Origin: a virus | Reading direction: 5' to 3' (one strand) | Virus record (IMG/VR): IMGVR_UViG_3300042154_000130 | Span: 1-34,307 of that record | Length of the DNA stretch: 34,307 nt | Shown: positions 15,987 through 21,813 of the stretch, one piece after another | Layout of the letters: every line of letters starts with the position of its first letter | Position numbering within the stretch: position 1 is the first letter of the stretch | Position numbers and translations under genes: made by a program | Notes under the pieces: generated by a model | What the model was told of the DNA's origin: nothing | What the model saw: the letters and a program-made list of their open reading frames with translations, nothing else | The model's database searches: none

Positions 15987-16161
15987 GCAGAATGTGACAA
16001 AAAGCAACAGGGCAGTATTTGGCAGTTGCTATCAATGGGCAGGAAAGCCGCAAAATTACCCAATTACTGCATCCTACTGTGGCGGCTTAACGCCCTACTG
16101 AGGTGGGCGGTAGTCCCGTGAAGGAGTATAGATTTTGTCTAAACCCACCGCCCATACCCCA
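15987..16161. other. non-coding gap with several inverted repeats
   Basis: No gene is seen between the two leftward groups. AGCAAC (16003-16008) pairs with GTTGCT (16025-16030). TGGGCGGT (16104-16111) pairs perfectly with ACCGCCCA (16147-16154) and encloses TAGA/TCTA (16129-16132 and 16138-16141). There is no T-run after the long stem on either strand, so it is not a standard terminator. It may be a processed leader or part of another RNA. Confidence 0.4.
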
Positions 16162-16923
16162 TTATATTCCGTTCTTGATCTGATAAACCCGTAGTAAATG
16201 CTCAAAGCACTCCCAACCCTTTTGTAGCCGATCCTGCTCAATTTCTATTAGCTTTACCTGATTGGTCGTGCCGTTGACAAAGACGATAGCGCATCTAGCA
16301 GTTGGAACGCCCAACCCTTCGCGGTAAGCTGCCAGTTGCATCTCATGTTCAAAGTACACATCTATCTTGTCTAAGTCGGTATCTTTAGTCTTGAAATCAA
16401 CAATAAAGCCATCGCCCTTGCCGTTGACTGGTTTAGCCATTAGATCGCATTTGCCACCAAACCCTAACGGATGCCCAAACGACTTCTCAGGCAGCCATAG
16501 CTGGTTTCCAAACGCATCTATCAAGGCTGTAGTAATCGTATCTAAGTACGGTGGCTTTTCAGGCATATAGACTTGGTCAAAGTAGGCTTCAATAACCGCA
16601 TGAATAGCCGTACCCCGTTCCGCAGCTTCACGGCCTGTAGCCTTACTATCTTGCATTACCCTAGCCAACCAGTCAGCTTCAGGTTCGTCAGGCTGCCTAG
16701 GCAGGGTTAAAGCAGCTAATAAGACTTGTTGCTGCTTCCATGTATCAAGCCCTGCTTTGGATAGCATCCCGTTAATAGTAGTGACCGAAGGCAAAAGCCC
16801 CAGCTTACGGGCATCACGCAGGGTCGTGTTTCTAACCCCTGTTTTACCTTCTACCGTGTACGCTGGAGTACCGTCTTTCTTGTACCAATGGCCTGTATCT
16901 TGCTGTTTATTTTTTATTAACAT
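16162..16923 (-). CDS. RecB/Cas4-type PD-(D/E)XK exonuclease
   Basis: This 253-residue protein shows the whole RecB-family nuclease motif set in order: GTAIHAVIE with His108, GGKCDLM with Asp160, VDFKTK with Asp176 and Lys178, and EMQLAAY with Gln196 and Tyr200. Such phage enzymes resect DNA ends for recombination or repair, alongside a single-strand-binding partner. The SSB-like gene lies two bases upstream in the same operon. The length suits a stand-alone nuclease with no helicase domain. Assignment to the superfamily is firm; polarity and substrate are not known. Confidence 0.86.
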   Translation of the reverse strand: MLIKNKQQDTGHWYKKDGTPAYTVEGKTGVRNTTLRDARKLGLLPSVTTINGMLSKAGLDTWKQQQVLLAALTLPRQPDEPEADWLARVMQDSKATGREAAERGTAIHAVIEAYFDQVYMPEKPPYLDTITTALIDAFGNQLWLPEKSFGHPLGFGGKCDLMAKPVNGKGDGFIVDFKTKDTDLDKIDVYFEHEMQLAAYREGLGVPTARCAIVFVNGTTNQVKLIEIEQDRLQKGWECFEHLLRVYQIKNGI

Positions 16924-16925
16924 AA

Positions 16926-17540
16926 TCAGAACGGAATATCGTTAAGGTTGTCATCTTCAATCTTAGGTGCAGCAGCTTCACGCTGTTTCTGACCACGCCA
17001 TTCACTACTTTCTGCAATCTTTTCCTTGTAATACTTAGGCAGCGCATCGTATTTAGACTGGTCAAATTCAGCCAGCCAAAAATGATTAGTAGGGTTGATG
17101 CCTTCAGGCTGTGCGTTACGCAATGCGCTAGGAACAGGGCTAATGCCGCTAATATTGGCGTACTTGCCATCTTCACTATGCGTAATGTTTACCATGCAAA
17201 ACTTACCTAGTAAGCCTTTAAGGTCAAAGTTCTTACGATCTTCCGCAGTCATCTTTTTGTTTGACCAGCTTTCAAGGTCTTGGCGTAACCGTGCTTGATC
17301 GCCTAACGATACCGTATAGCGTTTAGATACGATTAATGGCTTTCCATCGTCTGTTTTTAGTGGAAGTCCTGCATCATCGTCACCGTGCAATTCCCAAGTA
17401 AACACAACTTTGTGCATAATTTTGGTTTCGCCAGCCCATTCGGTAGCTTGGTGGCCTAGATCAATGATTGAGTAAAGCCGTGCCATATGTAAACCAGCAG
17501 GGGCGATCTTAAAGTTTTTTTGCGTATCAGTAATAATCAT
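16926..17540 (-). CDS. SSB-like single-stranded DNA-binding protein
   Basis: This 204-residue protein has a beta-rich body and a C-terminal acidic tip, DDNLNDIPF (196-204). That tip matches the conserved ending of bacterial SSB proteins that recruits partner enzymes. A flexible, charged linker precedes it. The body contains KRYTVSLGDQARLRQDLESW and GKFCMVNITHSEDGKYANI, which I have seen in phage proteins paired with exonucleases. It probably coats single strands made by the neighbouring RecB-type nuclease. It overlaps the upstream gene by 4 bases. Annealing activity is possible but not shown. Confidence 0.72.
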   Translation of the reverse strand: MIITDTQKNFKIAPAGLHMARLYSIIDLGHQATEWAGETKIMHKVVFTWELHGDDDAGLPLKTDDGKPLIVSKRYTVSLGDQARLRQDLESWSNKKMTAEDRKNFDLKGLLGKFCMVNITHSEDGKYANISGISPVPSALRNAQPEGINPTNHFWLAEFDQSKYDALPKYYKEKIAESSEWRGQKQREAAAPKIEDDNLNDIPF

Positions 17541-17758
17541 TTGTTTGCTCCAAAAATTTTGCCAAAGTCGTTGACAACATCACGAATGACGGGGTTTACA
17601 TGGTTATTGCGTTTAGGTGCGACATATCCGCAGCAATGGCGTAATAAGTCTATTTGACGCTCGGTAAGAAAAACACCTTCTTCCAAGTCTTTGAACACTT
17701 CATCAAGTTCAAACTGCATATGAACTTGGTCTGCTAACTGCTGGTCATAATCACTCAT
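17537..17758 (-). CDS. small protein, first gene of recombination operon
   Basis: This 73-residue protein has an acidic N-terminal half and contains FLTERQIDLLRHCCGYVAP near the centre. No family was recognised. It overlaps the SSB-like gene by 4 bases (ATGA), so it belongs to the recombination operon. Upstream, on its strand, are GGGTGAGAAAGA and then the operator at 17815-17828. It may assist the nuclease or SSB, but nothing in the sequence shows how. Confidence 0.6.
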   Translation of the reverse strand: MSDYDQQLADQVHMQFELDEVFKDLEEGVFLTERQIDLLRHCCGYVAPKRNNHVNPVIRDVVNDFGKIFGANK

Positions 17759-17764
17759 TTTTAG

Positions 17765-17774
17765 TCTTTCTCAC
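17765..17774 (-). promoter_or_regulatory. leader motif GTGAGAAAGA before gene 17537-17758
   Basis: On the minus strand this is one base different from the GTGAGATAGA motif of three other early genes and lies 6 bases before the start codon. The preceding GG gives a GGTGAG ribosome-site-like core. Confidence 0.4.
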
Positions 17775-17814
17775 CCTATTGGGTAGTTATCACGGCACAT
17801 ACCGTATTTAGATA

Positions 17815-17828
17815 TTAAGCTAACTTAA
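17815..17828 (-). promoter_or_regulatory. operator palindrome for leftward recombination operon
   Basis: TTAAGCTAACTTAA has perfect TTAAG/CTTAA arms around four bases. It lies 57 bases upstream of the leftward gene at 17537-17758. A weak leftward promoter can be drawn around it (TTATTG, 17 bases, TCTAAA), again with the palindrome in the spacer. Its twin at 17870-17883 faces the divergent regulator gene. Confidence 0.65.
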
Positions 17829-17847
17829 ACAATAAAACAAGTATTAT

Positions 17848-17883
17848 TTGTAAAAATGTTGTAAATAAGTTAAGATACCTTAC
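17848..17883 (+). promoter_or_regulatory. promoter and operator of the regulator gene, probably leaderless
   Basis: TTGTAA (17848-17853) and TAAGAT (17871-17876) are 17 bases apart and match the sigma70 boxes at four of six positions each. Transcription would start at about 17883-17884, that is at the ATG itself, and no ribosome site is visible upstream. The palindrome TTAAGATACCTTAC (17870-17883, one arm base off) covers the -10 box and start point, so the regulator could shut off its own gene. Confidence 0.55.
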
Positions 17884-18105
17884 ATGAACGCAACTGCAAT
17901 AATTAAACTTTTAGGTGGCCCAACCCGTATATCCAAGCTGGTAGGGGTTTCTGTGCCTGCGGTTTCTATGTGGCAAAACGGTGAGATACCAATGGATAAG
18001 CTGGTGATCCTTGCTGCAACATTAGAAAAAGAATCGCACGGGCTAATTACTCGTAAAACCTTATTTCCGCACAACCATAAATTAATTTGGCCTGAATTGG
18101 AATAA
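17884..18105 (+). CDS. Cro/YdaS-like helix-turn-helix transcription regulator
   Basis: This 73-residue protein has a Cro-type DNA-binding domain. Residues 14-33 (TRISKLVGVSVPAVSMWQNG) form the helix-turn-helix, and EIPMDKLVILAATLE follows as the closing helix pair. Small Cro-like proteins bind short palindromes as dimers. Five TTAAG-N4-CTTAA sites occur in the window, two of them flanking this gene's divergent promoter region, so this protein is the best candidate to bind them. There is no CI-type partner with a cleavage domain and no integrase. Start ATG 17884 coincides with the predicted transcription start. Confidence 0.82.
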   Translation: MNATAIIKLLGGPTRISKLVGVSVPAVSMWQNGEIPMDKLVILAATLEKESHGLITRKTLFPHNHKLIWPELE

Positions 18106-18124
18106 GTTGTTGTACAATTAAATT

Positions 18125-18480
18125 ATTGAGGACTGAAACACTCGATAAGTAGGGATTTAGAGGTGACTTTGTGGGTTTAGGAAATAAGATAAGAGGTATT
18201 TTCTAAGCCGTTTCAGCATAAAGCCACCCCTAAATTCCTTTTTTCTTGCCCAGTCCACAATCGTACTCCAAACGATATTAAGCACCTAACTGGGTGGCGT
18301 GGAATAGAACATGGGCTGGTTTACACCTGACAGCAAGCCCCGTAGCCTTGAGTGGGGACTACACAAGTTACAAGGACAATGGTGATAGACAACCTTGTAT
18401 CGAATGAACACTACCTTCGGGAGCATTAGTTCAAGATCAACTTCTTGAATGGATGGGGTGCTATCACCTTTGGGATACCT
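18125..18480 (+). ncRNA. large structured RNA candidate with possible pseudoknots
   Basis: No gene fits between 18106 and 18595, but the sequence is dense in complementary segments. P1 is 18125-18135 with 18251-18261 (ten pairs, one A-A mismatch). P2 is 18152-18165 with 18225-18238 (thirteen of fourteen, one G-U). P3 is 18177-18186 with 18197-18206. CTGAAAC (18133-18139) pairs with GTTTCAG (18210-18216) across P2, a pseudoknot partly competing with P1. In the 3' half: 18260-18264/18272-18276, GGGCT/AGCCC (18313-18317/18336-18340), TACAAGG/CCTTGTA (18369-18375/18393-18399), a CC-UUCG-GG loop (18414-18421) and TTCAAGA/TCTTGAA (18430-18436/18443-18449). Loop bases 18381-18388 pair perfectly with 18461-18468, a second pseudoknot. 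G-U pairs and the UUCG loop favour the plus strand. tmRNA and RNase P signatures are absent. Family and function are unknown. Confidence 0.66.
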
Positions 18481-18524
18481 ATGACTAAAAAACAACACTA
18501 GGGAAACTACCTATAAAATAAATG

Positions 18525-18553
18525 TTGCATTGTTAAGTTATCTTAACTAAACT
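18525..18553 (+). promoter_or_regulatory. rightward early promoter with operator filling its spacer
   Basis: TTGCAT (-35, 18525-18530) and TAAACT (-10, 18548-18553) are 17 bases apart. The spacer holds GTTAAGTTATCTTAAC (18532-18547), whose core is the perfect TTAAG-N4-CTTAA palindrome. This is the same architecture as the leftward promoter at 15958-15986. It should drive the early rightward block from 18596. Confidence 0.72.
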
Positions 18554-18571
18554 GGTGTTACTCAATAACGA

Positions 18572-18581
18572 GTGAGATAGA
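18572..18581 (+). promoter_or_regulatory. shared leader motif GTGAGATAGA before gene 18596-18799
   Basis: This is an exact copy of the ten-base motif found before 15927 (minus strand) and 18843. Here it is 14 bases before the ATG and a separate AAAAAGGAG ribosome site lies between, so the motif does not serve as the ribosome site at this gene. Confidence 0.55.
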
Positions 18582-18595
18582 AAAAGGAGCATCAA

Positions 18596-18799
18596 ATGAC
18601 TACTACATACACCATCCAAATTGTTCACGGTTCAGGCAATTTTTATCCAAATCATGAGTTTGTAACTTATGAAACAAATGTAATTGCTAATAATTACGAT
18701 GAAGCTATTAATTTGGCAGAGAAAAAATATTTTGCTGAAGAATTGCCATTTATGACTAATTTGGCAAAAATTTACGGCATGAGTTTTTACCAAATTTAA
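18596..18799 (+). CDS. small early protein of unknown function
   Basis: This 67-residue protein is the first gene of the early rightward block, with a strong ribosome site (AAAAAGGAG, 6 bases before ATG). It starts with a beta-like segment (TTYTIQIVHGSG) and has a helix with NYDEAINLAEKKYFAEE. No family was recognised. Its position right behind an operator-controlled promoter suggests early expression, perhaps against a host function. Confidence 0.6.
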   Translation: MTTTYTIQIVHGSGNFYPNHEFVTYETNVIANNYDEAINLAEKKYFAEELPFMTNLAKIYGMSFYQI

Positions 18800-18805
18800 T
18801 TAACC

Positions 18806-18821
18806 AGCCCCTACGGGGGCT
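18806..18821 (+). promoter_or_regulatory. stable hairpin with UACG tetraloop between early genes
   Basis: AGCCCC and GGGGCT pair over 6 bp around TACG, a member of the very stable UNCG loop class on the plus strand. No T-run follows; instead the palindrome ACCTTTAAAGGT (18822-18833) and the next ribosome site follow. It may protect the upstream message from decay or partly block ribosome access to gene 18843. Confidence 0.5.
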
Positions 18822-18831
18822 ACCTTTAAAG

Positions 18832-18841
18832 GTGAGATAGA
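18832..18841 (+). promoter_or_regulatory. shared leader motif GTGAGATAGA before gene 18843-19037
   Basis: This is an exact copy of the ten-base motif, ending one base before the ATG. With the preceding AAAG it forms AAAGGTGAGAT, which can act as the ribosome site. Confidence 0.55.
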
Positions 18842-18842
18842 C

Positions 18843-19037
18843 ATGAAAACATACAAATGGGTAGTAGAGTTTGAAGTAACAGAAAACTGGGTAGAAGATG
18901 GTTTTAACATTGACCAGCGTAGAGCATTTAATATGATTGAAGGTGCGCTTCCATACGCTACAGGATTGGAAATTAAAGCCACAGTAAAAAAATCACCTTC
19001 TGAATCTGCAATTAAAAAAGCACAGGGATACAAATAA
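18843..19037 (+). CDS. small early protein of unknown function
   Basis: This 64-residue protein starts MKTYKWVVEFEVTENWVEDG, a beta-hairpin-like opening, followed by a helix (NIDQRRAFNMIEGAL) and a Lys-rich end. The pattern of two strands, helix, strand resembles a small ferredoxin-like fold. That is only a visual impression, and no family was recognised. The TAA stop overlaps the next ATG (TAATG). Confidence 0.58.
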   Translation: MKTYKWVVEFEVTENWVEDGFNIDQRRAFNMIEGALPYATGLEIKATVKKSPSESAIKKAQGYK

Positions 19038-19336
19038 TGAAAGATTTATTAGGTGCTTGTTTATTGGGTGTAGTTCTTGGCGCAATGCTGGCATACGGAA
19101 TCCCTGCACACGCTCAAACTTATGTAGTTACAAACCCACACGGTCAGGTTACTGGCTACATTCAACAAAACGGCAATACGGTCAATGTATTAACGCCTAA
19201 CGGCAATACTGTAGGCCAACCATTGACGGTTTACCCCAACCAAATTGTAACCCCGTCAAGCGCGGCTATTGGAACTCCTAGCTATACAGTTCCAATGACA
19301 CCATCAAGCCCACCCAGCGTTAGGGTGATGCAATGA
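19037..19336 (+). CDS. small exported protein with signal peptide
   Basis: This 99-residue protein has a clear signal peptide: a charged start (MKD), a hydrophobic core (residues 4-20) and a likely cut after Ala26 in IPAHAQ. The mature part is short, rich in Thr, Asn, Pro and Val, and holds repeated Asn-Gly turns (TNPHGQVTGYIQQNGN, LTPNGNTVGQPLTV). It should reach the periplasm or outer membrane early in infection. Superinfection exclusion or envelope modification are reasonable ideas without direct support. The next gene, a 34-residue membrane peptide, overlaps it by 4 bases. Confidence 0.65.
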   Translation: MKDLLGACLLGVVLGAMLAYGIPAHAQTYVVTNPHGQVTGYIQQNGNTVNVLTPNGNTVGQPLTVYPNQIVTPSSAAIGTPSYTVPMTPSSPPSVRVMQ

Positions 19337-19437
19337 TTGAAACGGTAATGATTGTCTTTGCCATCGGGGTATTTGCTATATTTGCAACCTTGATGGTATT
19401 TGCAGCCATACTTTATTTTTGGGTAAACCATGACTAA
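19333..19437 (+). CDS. 34-residue single-pass membrane peptide
   Basis: The frame starts in an ATGA overlap with the exported-protein gene and ends TAA 19435-19437, overlapping the next ATG (19430). The peptide is almost one hydrophobic helix (VMIVFAIGVFAIFATLMVFA and on), with MIET before and VNHD after. Overlaps on both sides support translation. It resembles small holin-like or regulatory membrane peptides, but it is far from the lysis block. Confidence 0.6.
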   Translation: MIETVMIVFAIGVFAIFATLMVFAAILYFWVNHD

Positions 19438-19624
19438 AAACCAAATCTTTGCTGAAAAAGACGGTTCATTAACCGTAAATGTAAATGCTGGCGAAGTTAC
19501 TGTAAACAAAGGCTTAACAGACCAAGAAATTGACGAATTGATTATGTATGTTGCTGAAAAGCCTACAGACGAAGATTTGTATGATTTTGCTAAAGCAATA
19601 CTTAAAAAGGCAAAAGAGAAATGA
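19430..19624 (+). CDS. small early protein of unknown function
   Basis: This 64-residue protein overlaps the membrane peptide by 8 bases and the next gene by 4. It has a beta-like first half (GSLTVNVNAGEVTVNKG) and a helical, acidic then basic second half (LTDQEIDELIMYV, AKAILKKAKEK). No family was recognised. Confidence 0.6.
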   Translation: MTKNQIFAEKDGSLTVNVNAGEVTVNKGLTDQEIDELIMYVAEKPTDEDLYDFAKAILKKAKEK

Positions 19625-20256
19625 CATTTTTAGTAGCCAACATTCCGCCAGTTAAATGTTTTGTGCGTAAGGAGTACCTTTACAACCATGAGAAAGGTCA
19701 CGGGGAATTAGAGCCATGCGTATGGATGACTGCCAAGGCCATCAAGGGTCAGGCCTTCCGCATAGAATCCATGCTGACCAATTACGGTGCGCTGTACGAC
19801 AAACTTCCTATAAGTGCGTATGTATGGAAAGAAGTCGTTGATCCGCTGCCGCTGGACTATTTGCAGATTTGGGATTGCCTGTCATACGACATGGCGGTAA
19901 TCGAAAAATCTAACTTGCGTGGCTTAAAGGTTAAATATTTTGGTAAAGACAAGCAGTTTCATTTTGGTAACTACTTGTTTACTATAGACTTTGCCGATCC
20001 TGACAGTAATCGTTTGGACACCACTTTTAGCGAAGGGGTTATGGAACATAAATCGTACAACTTTATCAAGCTGGATAACGGTCAATTTGCCTGCCAGCCC
20101 AATAACCGCTGCCTTTGGTACGATGTATCTTTAGTTCCTGCCGAACTCAAAACCCCTGATTTTAAGATACCAACCGAAGTCTACAGCGTTGAAAACCATG
20201 CTAAATGGTCAGCTAAAGACGAGTGGTTTTATAACTTTGACGAGATAAAACGATGA
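19621..20256 (+). CDS. conserved phage protein of unknown function
   Basis: This 211-residue protein lies in the early block with ATGA overlaps on both sides. It contains WMTAKAIKGQAFRIESMLTNYG and LYDKLPISAYVW, then PLPLDYLQIWDCLSYDMAVI, a pattern I know from uncharacterised proteins in many phages. It is rich in aromatic residues and has no obvious catalytic motif. Its neighbour is replication-related, so a DNA-metabolism role is possible, though not supported by motif. Confidence 0.68.
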   Translation: MTFLVANIPPVKCFVRKEYLYNHEKGHGELEPCVWMTAKAIKGQAFRIESMLTNYGALYDKLPISAYVWKEVVDPLPLDYLQIWDCLSYDMAVIEKSNLRGLKVKYFGKDKQFHFGNYLFTIDFADPDSNRLDTTFSEGVMEHKSYNFIKLDNGQFACQPNNRCLWYDVSLVPAELKTPDFKIPTEVYSVENHAKWSAKDEWFYNFDEIKR

Positions 20257-20636
20257 ACTTCTCTGAATTTTATAGCCTATACCCCCGTAAACAAGGTCGT
20301 AGGGCTGCTGAAAAGTCTTGGGATAGGTTGACCCACAACGAGCAAGAAGATGCGTTTAACGCCCTTTCTACGCACTTGGAATATTGGAAACTAAAGCAGA
20401 CTGAAAAAGACTTTATACCGCACCCTGCTACTTGGTTAAATCAAGGTCGCTGGGAAGATGAACTGGATATGGAAGTCAAAAAGGTTAAGAAACCCGAATT
20501 GCCTTGGTATTCCAGCGAGGAATTGACTAAAGCAAAAGCCCAAGAATTAGGAGTACACGCATATGCAGGTGAAGGTTGGCAACAATGGCGAGCAAGAATC
20601 AGCCAAAAAATCAAGCAATTGGAAGAACAGGCTTGA
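20253..20636 (+). CDS. replication-initiation-like protein
   Basis: This 127-residue protein opens NFSEFYSLYPRKQGRRAAEKSW and continues LEYWKLKQTEKDFIPHPATWLNQGRWEDE. That segment (FYxxYPRK ... HPATWLNxGRWxDE) is characteristic of phage replication proteins and helicase-loader partners, usually as part of a longer protein with a winged-helix domain. Here it stands nearly alone. It may recruit the host replicative helicase, fitting the lack of phage polymerase and helicase genes. Its last 74 bases overlap the start of the next gene in another frame. Confidence 0.68.
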   Translation: MNFSEFYSLYPRKQGRRAAEKSWDRLTHNEQEDAFNALSTHLEYWKLKQTEKDFIPHPATWLNQGRWEDELDMEVKKVKKPELPWYSSEELTKAKAQELGVHAYAGEGWQQWRARISQKIKQLEEQA

Positions 20637-20766
20637 CTACCTTGCTAACTGGTATATCGGGGTTGCTAAACGCAGGGGGTGGGATGAAGTCGTGCGGCTG
20701 CTTGCCCAGTACCCTGATATTGAAGATGAAGTAAAGCAATTAATCAAAAAGAAGCTAGGCAAATGA
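20563..20766 (+). CDS. small protein overlapping the replication gene
   Basis: The frame starts ATG 20563 and ends TGA 20764-20766. The first 25 residues lie inside the preceding gene in another frame. The part beyond it, LDYLANWYIGVAKRRGWDEVV then RLLAQYPDIEDEVKQLI, has the look of a conserved compact helical protein. An in-frame GTG at 20569 is another possible start. The four-base overlap with the next gene supports translation. Function unknown; the long overlap is unusual for this compact genome. Confidence 0.58.
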   Translation: MQVKVGNNGEQESAKKSSNWKNRLDYLANWYIGVAKRRGWDEVVRLLAQYPDIEDEVKQLIKKKLGK

Positions 20767-20993
20767 ACGACTTGTTTAATGATGAATTTGATTACGACAA
20801 AGAATGGGAAGGTATGCCTGAATTTGTTGCCGAGGATTTAAAGGCAATTGCATCAGTAACCGTTAACTTTTTGACCGTTGAAGATATGAACGCATTTAGC
20901 GAGTTAATTGGTAGACGCATTACATTTCAGACCAAAAGCGTACTGTTTCCAATCATGCCGCAGGTTAAAAAAGTCTACATTGATGAATCCTAA
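20763..20993 (+). CDS. small conserved-type phage protein
   Basis: This 76-residue protein is acidic in its first half (NDEFDYDKEWEGMPEF). Its core is VTVNFLTVEDMNAFSELIGRR followed by ITFQTKSVLFPI, a motif common in short phage proteins of unknown function that resembles the opening of ParB-type domains only loosely. It overlaps the previous gene by 4 bases and the glycosyltransferase by 11. Confidence 0.62.
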   Translation: MNDLFNDEFDYDKEWEGMPEFVAEDLKAIASVTVNFLTVEDMNAFSELIGRRITFQTKSVLFPIMPQVKKVYIDES

Positions 20994-21813
20994 ACATCCT
21001 GTTTACATCATATCTAAGGGTAGGTGGGATAGCCGCTTGACAAGCAAATCGTTAGAAAAGATGGGCGTACCGTACTACATTGCTGTAGAACCGCAAGAGT
21101 ACGAAAACTACGCACAGGTCATTGACCCAGCCAAGATACTGACATTGCCGTTTAGCAATCATGGGTTTGGTTCTACCCCTGCCCGTAACTGGTGCTGGGA
21201 ACATTCAATTCAAAACGGACATACCCACCATTGGATGCTGGATGACAACATCAATGGGTTTGTACGCCTTAACCGCAATGAGCGTGTACCCGTAGCATCA
21301 GGCACTATCTTTAAAGCAGCAGAAGATTTTGTTGAGCGTTACGACAATGTGGCACAAGCTGGTTTTGAGTACCGATTTTTTGCTGGTGGCAACAGGCGCA
21401 AAAAGCCACCGTTTAGGCTAAACAACCGCATATTTTCTTGTATGTTGATCCGCAACGACATACCGTACCGCTGGCGCACAAAGTACAACGAGGATGCTGT
21501 CTTATCGCTGGATTGCCTTGAAGGTGGTTGGTGTACGGTTATGTTCCATTGTTTCTTGCAAAACAAGGCTGCAACCCAAACCGTCAAGGGCGGCAATTCT
21601 GCTGAGTTTTACGATAAAGAAGGTACGCTTCCTAAATCGCAAATGCTGGTAGACGAATACCCTAGCAGGGTAAAGCTGGTTTGGCGGTATGAACGCTGGC
21701 ATCACGAAATAGATTACTCAGGATTTGAGAAAAATATGCTCAAAAAGAAGGCAGGGCTGGTTATACCTAAAGGTGTAAACAATTACGGAATGAAACTAAT
21801 GGAGATTGAATAA
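20983..21813 (+). CDS. TET-associated-type glycosyltransferase
   Basis: I place the start at ATG 20983, giving 276 residues. A longer in-frame version from 20908 would add 25 residues unlike the family. The opening PVYIISKGRWDSRLTSKSLE, then GVPYYIAVEPQEYENYA and LPFSNHGFGSTPARNW, matches what I know of the TET-associated glycosyltransferase family. LDDN (86-89) is the metal- and sugar-nucleotide-binding DxD-like motif, and NED (169-171) is a likely acceptor-side acid. In other phages these enzymes add sugars to oxidised methylcytosine. No TET/JBP dioxygenase, methyltransferase or hydroxymethylase gene was found here, so the acceptor is unknown. Confidence 0.8.
   Translation: MNPKHPVYIISKGRWDSRLTSKSLEKMGVPYYIAVEPQEYENYAQVIDPAKILTLPFSNHGFGSTPARNWCWEHSIQNGHTHHWMLDDNINGFVRLNRNERVPVASGTIFKAAEDFVERYDNVAQAGFEYRFFAGGNRRKKPPFRLNNRIFSCMLIRNDIPYRWRTKYNEDAVLSLDCLEGGWCTVMFHCFLQNKAATQTVKGGNSAEFYDKEGTLPKSQMLVDEYPSRVKLVWRYERWHHEIDYSGFEKNMLKKKAGLVIPKGVNNYGMKLMEIE

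Noticed and set aside
18239-18244. Rho-independent terminator formed by P2 and the T6 run
   Set aside because: P2 encloses 59 bases and the T-run lies inside the longer P1 pairing, so I treat it as part of the RNA fold; weak termination there cannot be excluded.
18286-18498. 70-codon frame on the minus strand
   Set aside because: It lies within the structured RNA, has no ribosome site and gives an unnatural composition.
18125-18500. tmRNA or RNase P RNA as identity of the structured region
   Set aside because: No tRNA-like T-loop or CCA end and no tag-coding frame, and the conserved GAGGAAAGUCC-type core of RNase P is missing.
20908-20982. N-terminal extension of the glycosyltransferase
   Set aside because: The extra 25 residues lie inside the preceding gene and do not look like the family; ATG 20983 gives the expected opening.
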